Origin: Weissella koreensis KCTC 3621 | Lineage (GTDB): Bacteria > Bacillota > Bacilli > Lactobacillales > Lactobacillaceae | Reading direction: 5' to 3' | NCBI RefSeq assembly: GCF_000277645.1 | Contig: NZ_AKGG01000014.1 | Location: 1-64,000 of the forward strand | Length of the DNA: 64,000 nt | The notes under the pieces: generated by a model | What the model was told of the DNA's origin: nothing | Database searches by the model: none | The model's input: only the letters and a program-made list of their open reading frames with translations | Position numbers and translations under genes: made by a program | In this document: positions 63,555 through 64,000 of the stretch, piece by piece | Position numbering within the stretch: the stretch's first letter is position 1 | Layout of the letters: each line of letters starts with the position of its first letter

Positions 63555-64000
63555 AGTAAATCAACCTCGATTTCCATAGTGTGTCCTTTGTCAAATGTAT
63601 GTGTAACTTGTGTAGCAAACACTCGTCTGTTTTGACCAACACCAATAGCGTTAGTCGCATACATATCAACATAAAAAATCGTCCCTGCTCTAAAGCGCAT
63701 GTCACCAATGGCACTTAGAGAGAACGATATTTTTTCCTTATTTTTTTCATTTAATAAACTTTTAGCCTTATCTAACATTTGAGATGAATTCGTATTGCTA
63801 TCGGCATTTTCTGTCATAAATAATGGTCCGTATTTATCCATTGATTCATAATCACTAGCTGTTTTTGATGTACGTTGTTTTGTCTCTGAATCTTCATTAG
63901 TAACAGTGACTTGATTATACAAATCCTCAATATCGGCTTTAAATGTAAAATCAATTGCCCCATTTCTATCTCCAATTAACAGACCATAATCCAAATAACT
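63551..64000 (-). CDS. XkdQ-like baseplate hub protein, C-terminal part (cut by window)
   Basis: The open frame continues past the right edge; about 149 codons are visible. The C-terminal region SFSLSAIGDMRFRAGTIFYVDMYA and a GHTMEIEVDLL end fit XkdQ/gpD-type hub proteins. The Met near 63994 is internal to the frame and not necessarily the start. Confidence 0.75.
   Translation of the reverse strand, partial: SYLDYGLLIGDRNGAIDFTFKADIEDLYNQVTVTNEDSETKQRTSKTASDYESMDKYGPLFMTENADSNTNSSQMLDKAKSLLNEKNKEKISFSLSAIGDMRFRAGTIFYVDMYATNAIGVGQNRRVFATQVTHTFDKGHTMEIEVDLL

Noticed and set aside
1..64000. CRISPR arrays or insertion sequences
   Set aside because: No spaced direct repeats of CRISPR type and no transposase frames were seen anywhere in the window.

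Overview
Low-GC Gram-positive chromosome, almost certainly a Lactobacillaceae member. This rests on pepQ next to ccpA, a class Ib nrd set, a lactobacillus-type dcw cluster without murC, a GalT of the class II type, a WxL surface-protein locus, a lysine riboswitch before a LysP-type permease, and an Ile T-box. No species is assigned.

Layout. (1) 1-6700: the integrase-side end of a decayed prophage beside tRNA-Ser(CGA). Portal, terminase, ImmA-like peptidase and integrase are all broken. The CI-like repressor and a run of small membrane or surface 'moron' genes, one an Ltp-type superinfection-exclusion relative, are intact. Three of these genes share a conserved 5' element, and a tRNA-Met sits among them. 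(2) 6980-14450: ccpA/pepQ divergent pair, class Ib ribonucleotide reductase (nrdF, nrdE, nrdH, divergent nrdI) and a FabT-like MarR regulator. (3) 14640-31230: ileS with T-box, then the division and cell-wall cluster read leftward from mraZ (mraZ-rsmH-ftsL-pbp-mraY-murD-murG-divIB-ftsA-ftsZ-sepF-ylmG-ylmH-divIVA), with a MraZ box of 10-bp repeats in front. (4) 31500-39600: rsmE/prmA, lysine permease with L-box, TSUP transporter pair, mreB/mreC without mreD, and a short RadC. (5) 39700-40620: a second prophage scar beside tRNA-Leu(CAG) with an endolysin tail remnant, then a fragment of a short-chain dehydrogenase. (6) 40800-50530: membrane proteins (one split by a stop codon), CPBP protease, HAD phosphatase, nagB with NagR-like operators, an AraC regulator, and a galactose operon (GPH permease-galK-galT) under a perfect cre. 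(7) 50970-55700: WxL cell-surface cluster, isochorismatase-like hydrolase, DsrE-like protein. (8) 56600-64000: the lysis end and contractile-tail baseplate module of a third prophage, in PBSX order (XkdQ-R-S-T-U, fibre, holin, amidase), running off the right edge.

The core housekeeping DNA is therefore flanked and interrupted by three phage insertions in different stages of decay. Each boundary carries short tandem repeats of 11-12 bp period that look like integrase arm sites. The most interesting unexplained signals are the shared upstream element of the retained moron genes, their survival after the phage itself died, and the tRNA-Met embedded in that block.
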